A stretch of DNA of 13,374 nucleotides. It comes from Sphingomonas paucimobilis (GTDB lineage Bacteria > Pseudomonadota > Alphaproteobacteria > Sphingomonadales > Sphingomonadaceae). The position numbers were made by a program, and so were the translations under genes. Where the stretch lies: NCBI GenBank assembly GCA_945860425.1, contig CAMAQU010000024.1, forward strand, positions 1 through 13,374, read 5' to 3'. Every line of letters begins with the position of its first letter. The first letter of the stretch is position 1. A model generated the notes under the pieces. The model searched no databases and was not told the DNA's origin. It saw only the letters and a program-made list of their open reading frames with translations. This document shows, piece by piece, positions 6,428-12,707 of the stretch.

Positions 6428-7354
6428 TCAGATTTTCTCAACCATTTCCGGGACGATCTTATACAAATCGCCGACAAGGCCGATGTCCGCCACCTGAAAA
6501 ATCGGGGCATCTTCATCCTTGTTGATCGCAATGATCGTCTTTGAGTCTTTCATGCCCGCCAGATGTTGGATCGCGCCGGAAATGCCGACTGCGACATACA
6601 CATCTGGGGCCACGATCTTCCCAGTTTGGCCGACCTGATAGTCGTTCGGCACATAGCCCGCATCGACGGCGGCACGGCTGGCGCCGACGGCCGCGCCCAG
6701 CTTGTCAGCCAGCGGGAAGATGGTTGCTTGGAACGTGTCCGAATCCTTGAGCGCGCGGCCACCCGAAACGATGATCTTGGCGGATGTCAGTTCTGGACGC
6801 TCCAGTTTCACGATTTCAGCGCCAATAAAGGACGAAATCCCGGAATCGCCATTGGCTGCAACGGCTTCCACGGGTGCAGAGCCGCCCTCTGCCGCCTTAG
6901 CAAAGGCGGTGCCGCGCACGGTGATGACCTTCTTTGCGTCGGTCGACTGGACCGTTGCAATCGCATTGCCCGCATAAATCGGACGCGTGAAGGTATCGGC
7001 GCTCTCAACCGAGAGAATGTCGCTGATCTGCATCACGTCGAGCAGGGCAGCTACGCGCGGGGCAATATTTTTGCCATGCGCCGTCGCCGGGAACAGGACA
7101 GCGTCATAATTGGCCATCAGCCCGGAAATGAGCGGAGCCACATTTTCAGCCAGCTGGTTGGCAAAAGCCGCATCATTGACGACCAGAACCTTGGCCACGC
7201 CCGAGATTTTGGCAGCAGCTTGCGCTGCTGCATCACAGCCATTGCCAGCGACGAGAATATGGACATCGCCCAATTGGCCGCCCGCTGTCACAACAGCAAG
7301 GGTTGCATCCTTCAGAGAGGCATTATCATGTTCGGCATAGACGAGAACGCTCAT
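6428..7354 (-). CDS. etfA: Electron transfer flavoprotein subunit alpha
   Basis: FAD-binding subunit of ETF, the soluble heterodimer that collects electrons from acyl-CoA and related dehydrogenases and passes them to ETF-ubiquinone oxidoreductase. It has 308 residues, the normal length. The C-terminal FAD domain is complete: VSGGR (196-200), GASRAAVDAG (224-233), QVGQTG (240-245), GISGAIQHLAG (257-267) and INKDEDAPIF (277-286). The start overlaps the etfB stop as ATGA, with GGGAG 7 bases upstream inside the etfB end, so the two subunits are translationally coupled. The gene ends 25 bases before the strong terminator at 6376-6402. Housekeeping-type group I ETF is the best fit; there is no sign of a bifurcating FixAB context. 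Confidence 0.97.
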   Translation of the reverse strand: MSVLVYAEHDNASLKDATLAVVTAGGQLGDVHILVAGNGCDAAAQAAAKISGVAKVLVVNDAAFANQLAENVAPLISGLMANYDAVLFPATAHGKNIAPRVAALLDVMQISDILSVESADTFTRPIYAGNAIATVQSTDAKKVITVRGTAFAKAAEGGSAPVEAVAANGDSGISSFIGAEIVKLERPELTSAKIIVSGGRALKDSDTFQATIFPLADKLGAAVGASRAAVDAGYVPNDYQVGQTGKIVAPDVYVAVGISGAIQHLAGMKDSKTIIAINKDEDAPIFQVADIGLVGDLYKIVPEMVEKI

Positions 7355-8097
7355 GCGGCTACTCCCATTTCTTTAAGCTTCGCAACCAGTGCATCTGTAT
7401 CGGCAACCTTGATCCCGGCAGAGCGCACGGGCGGTTCGGTAACTTTCAGCGTCTTCAGGCGCGGGCTGACGTCCACGCCGTAATCGGCCGGTGTCTTCTG
7501 CGTGAGCGGCTTGGACTTTGCCTTCATGATATTGGGCAAAGAGGCATAGCGCGGCTCATTCAGGCGAAGGTCGGTGGTGATGATGGCCGGAAGCTTCAGG
7601 CTGACCGTTTCCAGACCGCCATCGACTTCGCGGGTCACCTTGGCGCTGTCGCCGGCAATTTCAACTTTCGACGCAAATGTGCCCTGCGGACGGCCGGTCA
7701 ACGCGGCGAGCATTTGCCCCGTCTGGTTGGAGTCATCGTCAATCGCCTGTTTGCCAAGGATGATAAGGCCAGGGGCTTCTTCGTCCATGACCTTGGCCAG
7801 CAGCTTAGCAACGCCCAACGGCTCCACATCTTCCGCCACGATCAGGATCGCGCGATCCGCACCCATGGCGAGCGCCGTACGCAGCGTTTCCTGCGCCTTA
7901 TCCGGACCAACCGAAACAGCAATGATTTCTGTCGCCGCGCCGCTTTCTTTAAGGCGGATGGCTTCTTCGACCGCGATTTCATCGAACGGGTTCATCGACA
8001 TTTTGACATTTGCAAGGTCCACGCCAGAGCCATCGGGCTTCACGCGGGGCTTCACATTATAATCAATAACCCGTTTGACGGGTACGAGGATCTTCAT
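7351..8097 (-). CDS. etfB: Electron transfer flavoprotein subunit beta
   Basis: AMP-binding subunit of ETF, 248 residues, which carries the loop that docks to partner dehydrogenases. The family signature LRLNEPRYASLPNIMKAKSK (177-196) is complete, with the docking leucine segment at ASLPNIM. MKILVPVKRVID opens the protein as usual, and the AMP-contacting DDDSNQTG (120-127) is present. Start: ATG at 8097 with GGAG 7 bases upstream. It is first in the etfBA pair, separated from sucC by a 76-base spacer holding a hairpin and a palindromic operator candidate, so it may have its own regulated promoter in addition to read-through from sucC. Confidence 0.97.
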   Translation of the reverse strand: MKILVPVKRVIDYNVKPRVKPDGSGVDLANVKMSMNPFDEIAVEEAIRLKESGAATEIIAVSVGPDKAQETLRTALAMGADRAILIVAEDVEPLGVAKLLAKVMDEEAPGLIILGKQAIDDDSNQTGQMLAALTGRPQGTFASKVEIAGDSAKVTREVDGGLETVSLKLPAIITTDLRLNEPRYASLPNIMKAKSKPLTQKTPADYGVDVSPRLKTLKVTEPPVRSAGIKVADTDALVAKLKEMGVAA

Positions 8098-8117
8098 GAG
8101 GGGTCTCCGTCATTCAC

Positions 8118-8133
8118 TTTACGTTTACGTCAA
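8118..8133. promoter_or_regulatory. LiuR-like palindromic operator candidate before etfBA
   Basis: TTTACGTTTACGTCAA fits the dyad TTnACGTnnACGTnAA exactly. From memory, this form resembles the operator of LiuR, a MerR-family regulator of branched-chain amino acid and fatty acid breakdown in proteobacteria, whose regulon can include etfBA. On the minus strand it lies between CTGACA (8139-8134, a -35 with 5 of 6 consensus bases) and a weak -10-like AATGAC (8114-8109), a 19-base spacing as used by MerR promoters. No regulator gene is in the window. Confidence 0.5.
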
Positions 8134-8139
8134 TGTCAG

Positions 8140-8170
8140 TTGCACTGCACAAAAATGCAGGACTTTGCAA
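8140..8170 (-). other. Hairpin just after sucC, in the sucC-etfB spacer
   Basis: Two stacked 5-bp helices can form: TTGCA (8140-8144) with TGCAA (8166-8170), and CTGCA (8145-8149) with TGCAG (8156-8160). The apical loop has 6 bases and one arm carries a 5-base bulge. It begins 4 bases after the sucC stop. No T-run follows in the direction of transcription, so it is more likely a processing or stabilising element, or a leaky end, than a full terminator. Confidence 0.4.
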
Positions 8171-8173
8171 TAC

Positions 8174-9382
8174 TCAGGCGACCTTTCGGACTTCTGCGAC
8201 AATTTTCTTGGCTGCATCGCCCAGATCATTGGCGGCAACAATTGGCAGGCCTGAATTCGCCAGAATGTCTTTGCCCTGCTGCACATTCGTGCCTTCAAGC
8301 CGGACAACCAAGGGCACAGACAGGTTCACATCCTTGGCCGCGGCCACAATGCCGTCTGCGATAATGTCGCATTTCATAATTCCGCCAAAGATATTGACGA
8401 GAATGCCCTTTACCGCGGGATCCTTGAGGATGATCTTAAAGGCGGCTGTCACCTTTTCCTTGTTGGCGCCACCGCCGACATCCAGGAAATTGGCGGGAAA
8501 TTCGCCATTCAGCTTGATGATATCCATCGTTGCCATGGCAAGGCCCGCGCCATTGACCATGCAGCCGATATTTCCATCGAGTTTGATATAGGCGAGATCA
8601 TAGTTGGATGCTTCAATTTCGGCCGGGTCTTCCTCGGTCAAATCCCGCAGCTCAGCCAGATCTTTATGGCGGAACATGGCGTTGCTATCGAAACCAACTT
8701 TGGCATCCAACACGAACAGCTTGTCGCCATCCGCCGTTGGGCAGATCGCCAGCGGGTTGATTTCAATCTGCGAGGCGTCGGTTGCGACGAAGGTTTCGTA
8801 AATACCCTTGAGCAAGACCTGCACCTGCTTGGCGAGATCGCCCGACAGGCCGAGCGCCTTGGCGACGGAGCGGCCATGATGCGGCATCAGGCCCGTTGCA
8901 GGATCAACAGTGATCGTCTGAATCTTCTCGGGCGTGTCATGCGCGACGGTTTCGATGTCCATGCCACCTTCGGTCGACGCGACAATCGCAATGCGGCTGG
9001 TTTCGCGGTCCACGAGGAGGGCGAGATAGAATTCTTTAGCAATATCCACACCATCGGTGATGTAGAGGCGCTGTACTTGCTTGCCGGCATCGCCGGTCTG
9101 AATGGTGACCAGCGTGTTGCCAAGCATGTCCTTGGCGTGCGCTTCAACTTCGTCCAGCGACTTGGCAAGACGGACGCCACCCTTGGCATCTGGCCCTAAT
9201 TCCTTGAATTTGCCCTTGCCACGGCCGCCTGCGTGAATCTGCGCCTTAACGACATAAAGCGGACCGGGGAGCTGCTTTGCAGCAGCAACGGCTTCCTCGA
9301 CCGACATGGCCGGAATGCCCTTGGGCACAGCGACGCCAAACTTCGCAAGAAGATCCTTGGCTTGATACTCGTGAATATTCAT
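8174..9382 (-). CDS. sucC: Succinyl-CoA synthetase (ADP-forming) subunit beta
   Basis: TCA-cycle enzyme subunit that, with SucD, interconverts succinyl-CoA + ADP + Pi and succinate + CoA + ATP. It has 402 residues, normal length. The ATP-grasp domain opens with MNIHEYQAKDLLAKFG and carries KAQIHAGGRGKGK (46-58). The C-terminal domain has MVNGAGLAMATMD (275-287), FLDVGGGA (299-306) and VNIFGGI (329-335), which face the active-site phosphohistidine of the alpha subunit. sucD does not follow; etfBA does. The only Shine-Dalgarno-like bases, AGGG, are 12-13 bases before the ATG and lie in one arm of a small hairpin. Start and identity are otherwise secure. Confidence 0.97.
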   Translation of the reverse strand: MNIHEYQAKDLLAKFGVAVPKGIPAMSVEEAVAAAKQLPGPLYVVKAQIHAGGRGKGKFKELGPDAKGGVRLAKSLDEVEAHAKDMLGNTLVTIQTGDAGKQVQRLYITDGVDIAKEFYLALLVDRETSRIAIVASTEGGMDIETVAHDTPEKIQTITVDPATGLMPHHGRSVAKALGLSGDLAKQVQVLLKGIYETFVATDASQIEINPLAICPTADGDKLFVLDAKVGFDSNAMFRHKDLAELRDLTEEDPAEIEASNYDLAYIKLDGNIGCMVNGAGLAMATMDIIKLNGEFPANFLDVGGGANKEKVTAAFKIILKDPAVKGILVNIFGGIMKCDIIADGIVAAAKDVNLSVPLVVRLEGTNVQQGKDILANSGLPIVAANDLGDAAKKIVAEVRKVA

Positions 9383-9395
9383 CGGTTGCGCGAGT

Positions 9396-9414
9396 CCCTG
9401 CTAGAGTTGCAGGG
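9396..9414 (-). other. Small hairpin in the sucC leader
   Basis: CCCTGC (9396-9401) and GCAGGG (9409-9414) form a perfect 6-bp stem with a 7-base loop, 13 bases upstream of the sucC ATG. On the sucC strand the 3' arm contains AGGG, the only ribosome-site-like sequence of the gene. It could mask initiation, or be chance in GC-rich DNA. Confidence 0.35.
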
Positions 9415-9471
9415 CCTAAAGCATAGCCTTGAACATATGGGAAGCCCCAGAGTCCATCCATGCCCTGCTGA

Positions 9472-9786
9472 CTATTCAGAAATTGCGCAACTTATACCCG
9501 CGCGCGCCGCAATGGAGAGAATTTCCGGATCCCGAAGTGCACGCACCTGCCGCCAAAATGCGCCTACGCGCATCTCGCTTATCCGCTGCTCGCTGATCTT
9601 CGACAGATCGGATAAACGGCGCAATTGAACCAGCGACAGCCGGTCAATCATGCGGTCGGCCATGCAGGCCGAAGCGTCACGAGATAGCCCAGCCGACATC
9701 AGGCCATTGCGCAGCCGCGTTTCTGGTGTGGCACAGGCAGAGACGAGCCCTCCAAGCAAGGCGACAAGAAAAATTATGCGGTTCAA
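9472..9786 (-). CDS. Small predicted lipoprotein, function unknown
   Basis: Predicted lipoprotein of 104 residues. MNRIIFLVALLGGLVSAC is a signal peptide with lipobox VSAC, so Cys18 should be lipidated and the mature domain (about 86 residues) tethered in the periplasm. The mature part is mostly helical and charged, with LSLVQLRRLSDLSKISEQRI (50-69). Two further cysteines (41 and 100) could form a disulfide. The pattern of a Cys followed by MADRM..RLS..QLRRL seems familiar from unnamed sphingomonad proteins, but I know no function. Start: TTG at 9786 with a strong GGGGAGGA 6 bases upstream. A longer frame reaching 9957 would run through crtZ and has no merit. It lies 89 bases upstream of sucC on the same strand. 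Confidence 0.75.
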   Translation of the reverse strand: MNRIIFLVALLGGLVSACATPETRLRNGLMSAGLSRDASACMADRMIDRLSLVQLRRLSDLSKISEQRISEMRVGAFWRQVRALRDPEILSIAARAGISCAISE

Positions 9787-9792
9787 ATCATA

Positions 9793-9800
9793 TCCTCCCC
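9793..9800 (-). promoter_or_regulatory. Ribosome binding site fixing a TTG start for the lipoprotein
   Basis: On the minus strand GGGGAGGA lies 6 bases before TTG (9786-9784). The only nearby ATG is in another frame and stops after two codons. The position also gives a clean N-region for the signal peptide (MNR), so this site decides the start. Confidence 0.7.
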
Positions 9801-9867
9801 AAAAGAGGGTGTGGCGATAGCGCATAAATAATGACCAAAGCCTGAATAAAGGTGTAAAGAGGATCGC

Positions 9868-10389
9868 ATGTCGATTTGGGCCGGACTTCTCGTTCTTCTG
9901 CTGACCGTGGTCTTCATGGAAGGCTTTGCCTATGTTGCGCACCGCTGGCTGATGCATGGTCCCGGTTGGTTCCTACACAAAAGCCACCATGAGCCGCGCC
10001 ACGGAACATTTGAACTGAATGATCTTTACGCCGCGATTTTTGCCATCCCGTCGATCAGCCTCTTCTGGTATGGCATCGGCCTTGGTAATGGTGCCCTTTA
10101 TGCTTGGATTGGAGGCGGAATCGCGGCCTATGGGGCGATCTATTTCGGCTTTCATGACGTCATCGTGCACCGTCGCGTCAACATCCGCTACATTCCCAAA
10201 AGCGCCTATATGAAGCGCATCATTCAGGCGCACCGCCTTCACCATGTCGTCGAGACAAAGGCCGGAACGGTCAGCTTCGGCTTCCTCTGGGCGCCAAAGC
10301 CAGAAGAGCTAAAGGCCGAACTCGCCCGACGCCAGCGGGCGGGTGTTCGTGCGCCTGCACACAAAGCAGTCGTCAACGAGCCAGCTTAA
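9868..10389 (+). CDS. crtZ: Beta-carotene 3-hydroxylase (CrtZ type)
   Basis: Membrane non-heme di-iron hydroxylase of the fatty acid hydroxylase superfamily, which adds 3- and 3'-hydroxyls to beta-ionone rings, giving zeaxanthin from beta-carotene. It has 173 residues, typical for bacterial CrtZ. All histidine clusters are present: HRWLMH (25-30), HKSHH (37-41), HDVIVH (96-101) and HRLHH (122-126). Hydrophobic segments at about 3-22, 52-72 and 75-95 anchor it. The tail after 145 is basic and variable. Start: ATG at 9868 with AGAGGA 4 bases upstream. No other carotenoid gene is near, so it is an isolated member of the pathway. Its TAA shares bases with the stop of the facing gene. Confidence 0.94.
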   Translation: MSIWAGLLVLLLTVVFMEGFAYVAHRWLMHGPGWFLHKSHHEPRHGTFELNDLYAAIFAIPSISLFWYGIGLGNGALYAWIGGGIAAYGAIYFGFHDVIVHRRVNIRYIPKSAYMKRIIQAHRLHHVVETKAGTVSFGFLWAPKPEELKAELARRQRAGVRAPAHKAVVNEPA

Positions 10390-11387
10390 CGCGCCGTAAG
10401 TGCAGCCTCTGCTTCTTGGGTCAGCGTATCGAGAATCTGTTGCACGCTCTCTTCGGCCTTGACCATGCCGACGGACTGGCCCGCCATGACAGAGCCATTG
10501 TCGACATCGCCTTCAATGACTGCGCGCCGAAGCGCGCCAGCCCAGAATTTCTCAATTTCCAGCTGCGCCGTTGCCATATCAATGTCGCCGCGATCGAGCA
10601 GGCCAGCCACTTCAATCTGCTTGCGCGTAAATTCTTCGGTGCCCGCATTTTTAAGCGCGCGCACGGGGATGACGGGCAGGCGCGCGTCGATCTGCACACT
10701 GGCAATCGCGTCGCGGGCAGAGGCCCGTAAAAAGGCCTTTTTGAAATTGGGGTGGGCAATGCATTCCGTCGCGCAGACGAGGCGTGTGCCGATCTGAACG
10801 CCGGCGGCACCTTGTTTTAGAAAGGCCGCGATCATCTCCCCCCGGCCGATGCCGCCCGCCACAAAGACGGGGATTTGCTCGGCCATTTCGGGAAGAATTT
10901 CTTGTGCCAACACCGATGTGGATACTGGGCCAATATGGCCGCCCGCTTCGTTGCCTTCAATGACCAGCGCATCGACGCCGGACCGGACAAGCTTTTTGGC
11001 AAGGGACAAGGCGGGAGCAAAGCAGATGACCTTCGCGCCAAAGGCTTTGATCTGGTCAATTGATCCTGCCGGGGGCAGGCCACCCGCCAGCACCACATGG
11101 CTCACCTGATGCTGGGCGCAAATGGCGATGAGATCGTTCAATTGCGGGTGCATGGTGATGAGGTTCACGCCAAAGGGCTTGTTCGTCATAGCCTTGGTTG
11201 CCGCAATCTCAGCGGATAAAATTTCTGGCGGCATCGCCCCGCCTGCAATCACGCCAAAACCGCCCGCATTGGACATGGCAGACACAAGGTGCCGCTCACT
11301 AATCCAGCTCATGGCCCCAGCCATGATCGCAACGCGTGACCCTAGAAAGTCGGTTCCCCGCGCCATCAGCGCATCGAGTTTGCTCAT
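10386..11387 (-). CDS. Nitronate monooxygenase / FabK-like FMN oxidoreductase
   Basis: Soluble FMN TIM-barrel enzyme of 333 residues in the NPD (2-nitropropane dioxygenase) group, which contains nitronate monooxygenases, FabK enoyl-ACP reductases and NADH:quinone reductases. Visible are the N-terminal MAGAMSWIS block (22-30), AGGFGVIAGG (41-50), EGNEAGGHIG (144-153) with the catalytic-type His151, AGGIGRG (177-183, FMN phosphate) and GVQIGTR (196-202). These fit the general family, but I cannot separate nitronate oxidation from other activities. The start codon overlaps the lysC stop as ATGA (11384-11387), with GAGG 7 bases upstream, so it is translated behind lysC. Its stop overlaps that of crtZ by 4 bases. 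Confidence 0.88.
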   Translation of the reverse strand: MSKLDALMARGTDFLGSRVAIMAGAMSWISERHLVSAMSNAGGFGVIAGGAMPPEILSAEIAATKAMTNKPFGVNLITMHPQLNDLIAICAQHQVSHVVLAGGLPPAGSIDQIKAFGAKVICFAPALSLAKKLVRSGVDALVIEGNEAGGHIGPVSTSVLAQEILPEMAEQIPVFVAGGIGRGEMIAAFLKQGAAGVQIGTRLVCATECIAHPNFKKAFLRASARDAIASVQIDARLPVIPVRALKNAGTEEFTRKQIEVAGLLDRGDIDMATAQLEIEKFWAGALRRAVIEGDVDNGSVMAGQSVGMVKAEESVQQILDTLTQEAEAALTAR

Positions 11388-11875
11388 GCGACGTCCTCAG
11401 CATCAAGGCCATAGGCCGTGTGTAGCACGCGCACGGCCAGCTCTGTTTCATCCTCATCAATTAATACGGAAACCTTGATTTCAGAGGTCGAGATGGCCTG
11501 AATATTGATGCCACGTTGAGCAAGCGCCTTGAACATGGTGGAGGCAACGCCTGCATGGCTGCGCATGCCGACGCCGACGACCGAAATCTTGGAAACCTTT
11601 GTGTCATGCATCAGCTCTTGATAGCCGATGGCATCCTTGCCCTTTTCCAGTGTGTCGATTGTGCGCGCGAGTTCTGCCCCTGGCACCGTGAAGGTCACGT
11701 CGGTTGATCCCGTATCATGGGCAATATTCTGAATGATCATATCGACATTGATGTTGGCTTCGGCAAGCGGGCCAAAAATATTGGCAACAGCGCCCGGCCG
11801 ATCCGGCACGCGGGTCAGGGTAACCTTGGCCTCATTCTTGTCATGGGCAATGCCGGTGATCAGTTGACGTTCCAT
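11384..11875 (-). other. Putative internal translation start giving an aspartate kinase beta subunit
   Basis: Inside lysC, in frame, codon Met256 (11875-11873) is preceded by GGAG (11887-11884) with 8 bases between. Starting here gives a 163-residue protein holding just the two ACT domains. Aspartokinases of Bacillus subtilis and Corynebacterium glutamicum are known to make such a beta subunit from an internal start at nearly the same residue (about 246-250). Production here is inferred, not shown. Confidence 0.45.
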
Positions 11876-12640
11876 TTCATCTTCTCCGATTTCGTCGTCG
11901 CCGACGATCAGCGTGCCGGTTATGGGGTTTTCGGTTGGGTCATCAAAAGAGGACAATACCTGAACCCGCACATTTTCCTTCATGGCAAGGCCGACAGAGC
12001 GGGTCTGAAGCACCTTGGCCCCAACGCTCGCCAGCTCAAGCATTTCTTCATAGGTGACCTTAGCCAGCTTGCGCGCCCTAGGCACGATCCGTGGGTCAGT
12101 CGTGTAAACGCCATCGACATCGGTGTAGATGTCGCATCGATCCGCCTTCACGGCGGCTGCCACCGCAACGGCGGACGTGTCTGACCCGCCCCGACCTAGG
12201 GTGGTGATGCGATCATCGGAGGTCAGTCCCTGGAATCCGGGAATAACCGCGACTTCGCCAGACTGCATGGCGGCGATCAGAGCTGTTGTATCAATATCCT
12301 CAATTCGGGCAGAGGCATGGGCGGCGCTCGTCCGGATCGGCAATTGCCATCCCAGCCAGCTGCGCGCCTTCACGCCCATGGCCTGAAGCGTAATGGCGAG
12401 CAGACCAGATGTGACTTGCTCCCCCGCGGCGACCACAACGTCATATTCCGTTGGATCATGCAGGGGAGCGGCTTCACGGCAGAAGTTCACAAGCCGATCC
12501 GTTTCCCCGGCCATAGCCGACACGACGACGGCGACTTCATTGCCGGCATCCACTTCATGCTTCACGCGCGCGGCGACGTTACGGATACGTTCCGTCCCTG
12601 CCATAGAGGTGCCGCCGAATTTCATGACTATACGGGCCAT
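11384..12640 (-). CDS. lysC: Aspartate kinase
   Basis: Phosphorylates aspartate to aspartyl-4-phosphate, the committed step towards lysine, threonine, methionine and diaminopimelate, and normally feedback-inhibited. It has 418 residues. The kinase domain carries MKFGGTSMAG (6-15), GEQVTSGLLA (73-82) and GRGGSDTSA (149-157). Two ACT-type regulatory domains follow, at about 270-340 (with NVDMIIQN and STDVTFTV) and 350-415. This is the architecture of the Corynebacterium/Bacillus alpha-beta type enzyme. I chose the ATG at 12640, 6 bases after AGGA; a longer frame from 12664 adds eight unconserved residues. It has a plausible internal start at Met256. Divergent from ubiG across 67 bases. Confidence 0.97.
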   Translation of the reverse strand: MARIVMKFGGTSMAGTERIRNVAARVKHEVDAGNEVAVVVSAMAGETDRLVNFCREAAPLHDPTEYDVVVAAGEQVTSGLLAITLQAMGVKARSWLGWQLPIRTSAAHASARIEDIDTTALIAAMQSGEVAVIPGFQGLTSDDRITTLGRGGSDTSAVAVAAAVKADRCDIYTDVDGVYTTDPRIVPRARKLAKVTYEEMLELASVGAKVLQTRSVGLAMKENVRVQVLSSFDDPTENPITGTLIVGDDEIGEDEMERQLITGIAHDKNEAKVTLTRVPDRPGAVANIFGPLAEANINVDMIIQNIAHDTGSTDVTFTVPGAELARTIDTLEKGKDAIGYQELMHDTKVSKISVVGVGMRSHAGVASTMFKALAQRGINIQAISTSEIKVSVLIDEDETELAVRVLHTAYGLDAEDVA

Positions 12641-12707
12641 CGGATATCCTGTTGCGTAAACCAATTGTGGGTTTGGCTGAAAGGCGCCGTCCTGTTAGGG
12701 AAGGGGT

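Noticed and set aside
7303..8364. 353-codon plus-strand frame opposite etfB
   Set aside because: It runs antisense across etfB and the ends of etfA and sucC, all of which have unmistakable family motifs; GC-rich antisense frames of this size are common.
9787..9957. Minus-strand extension of the lipoprotein frame to 161 residues
   Set aside because: It runs through the crtZ start on the other strand, has no ribosome site, and puts a polar segment before an obvious signal peptide; the TTG at 9786 explains the gene.
12658..12674. AAACC-aattgtg-GGTTT dyad in the lysC-ubiG gap, and the GGATATCC palindrome over the lysC ribosome site
   Set aside because: Short arms that are expected by chance, and no known operator matches; I saw no reliable promoter boxes around them.
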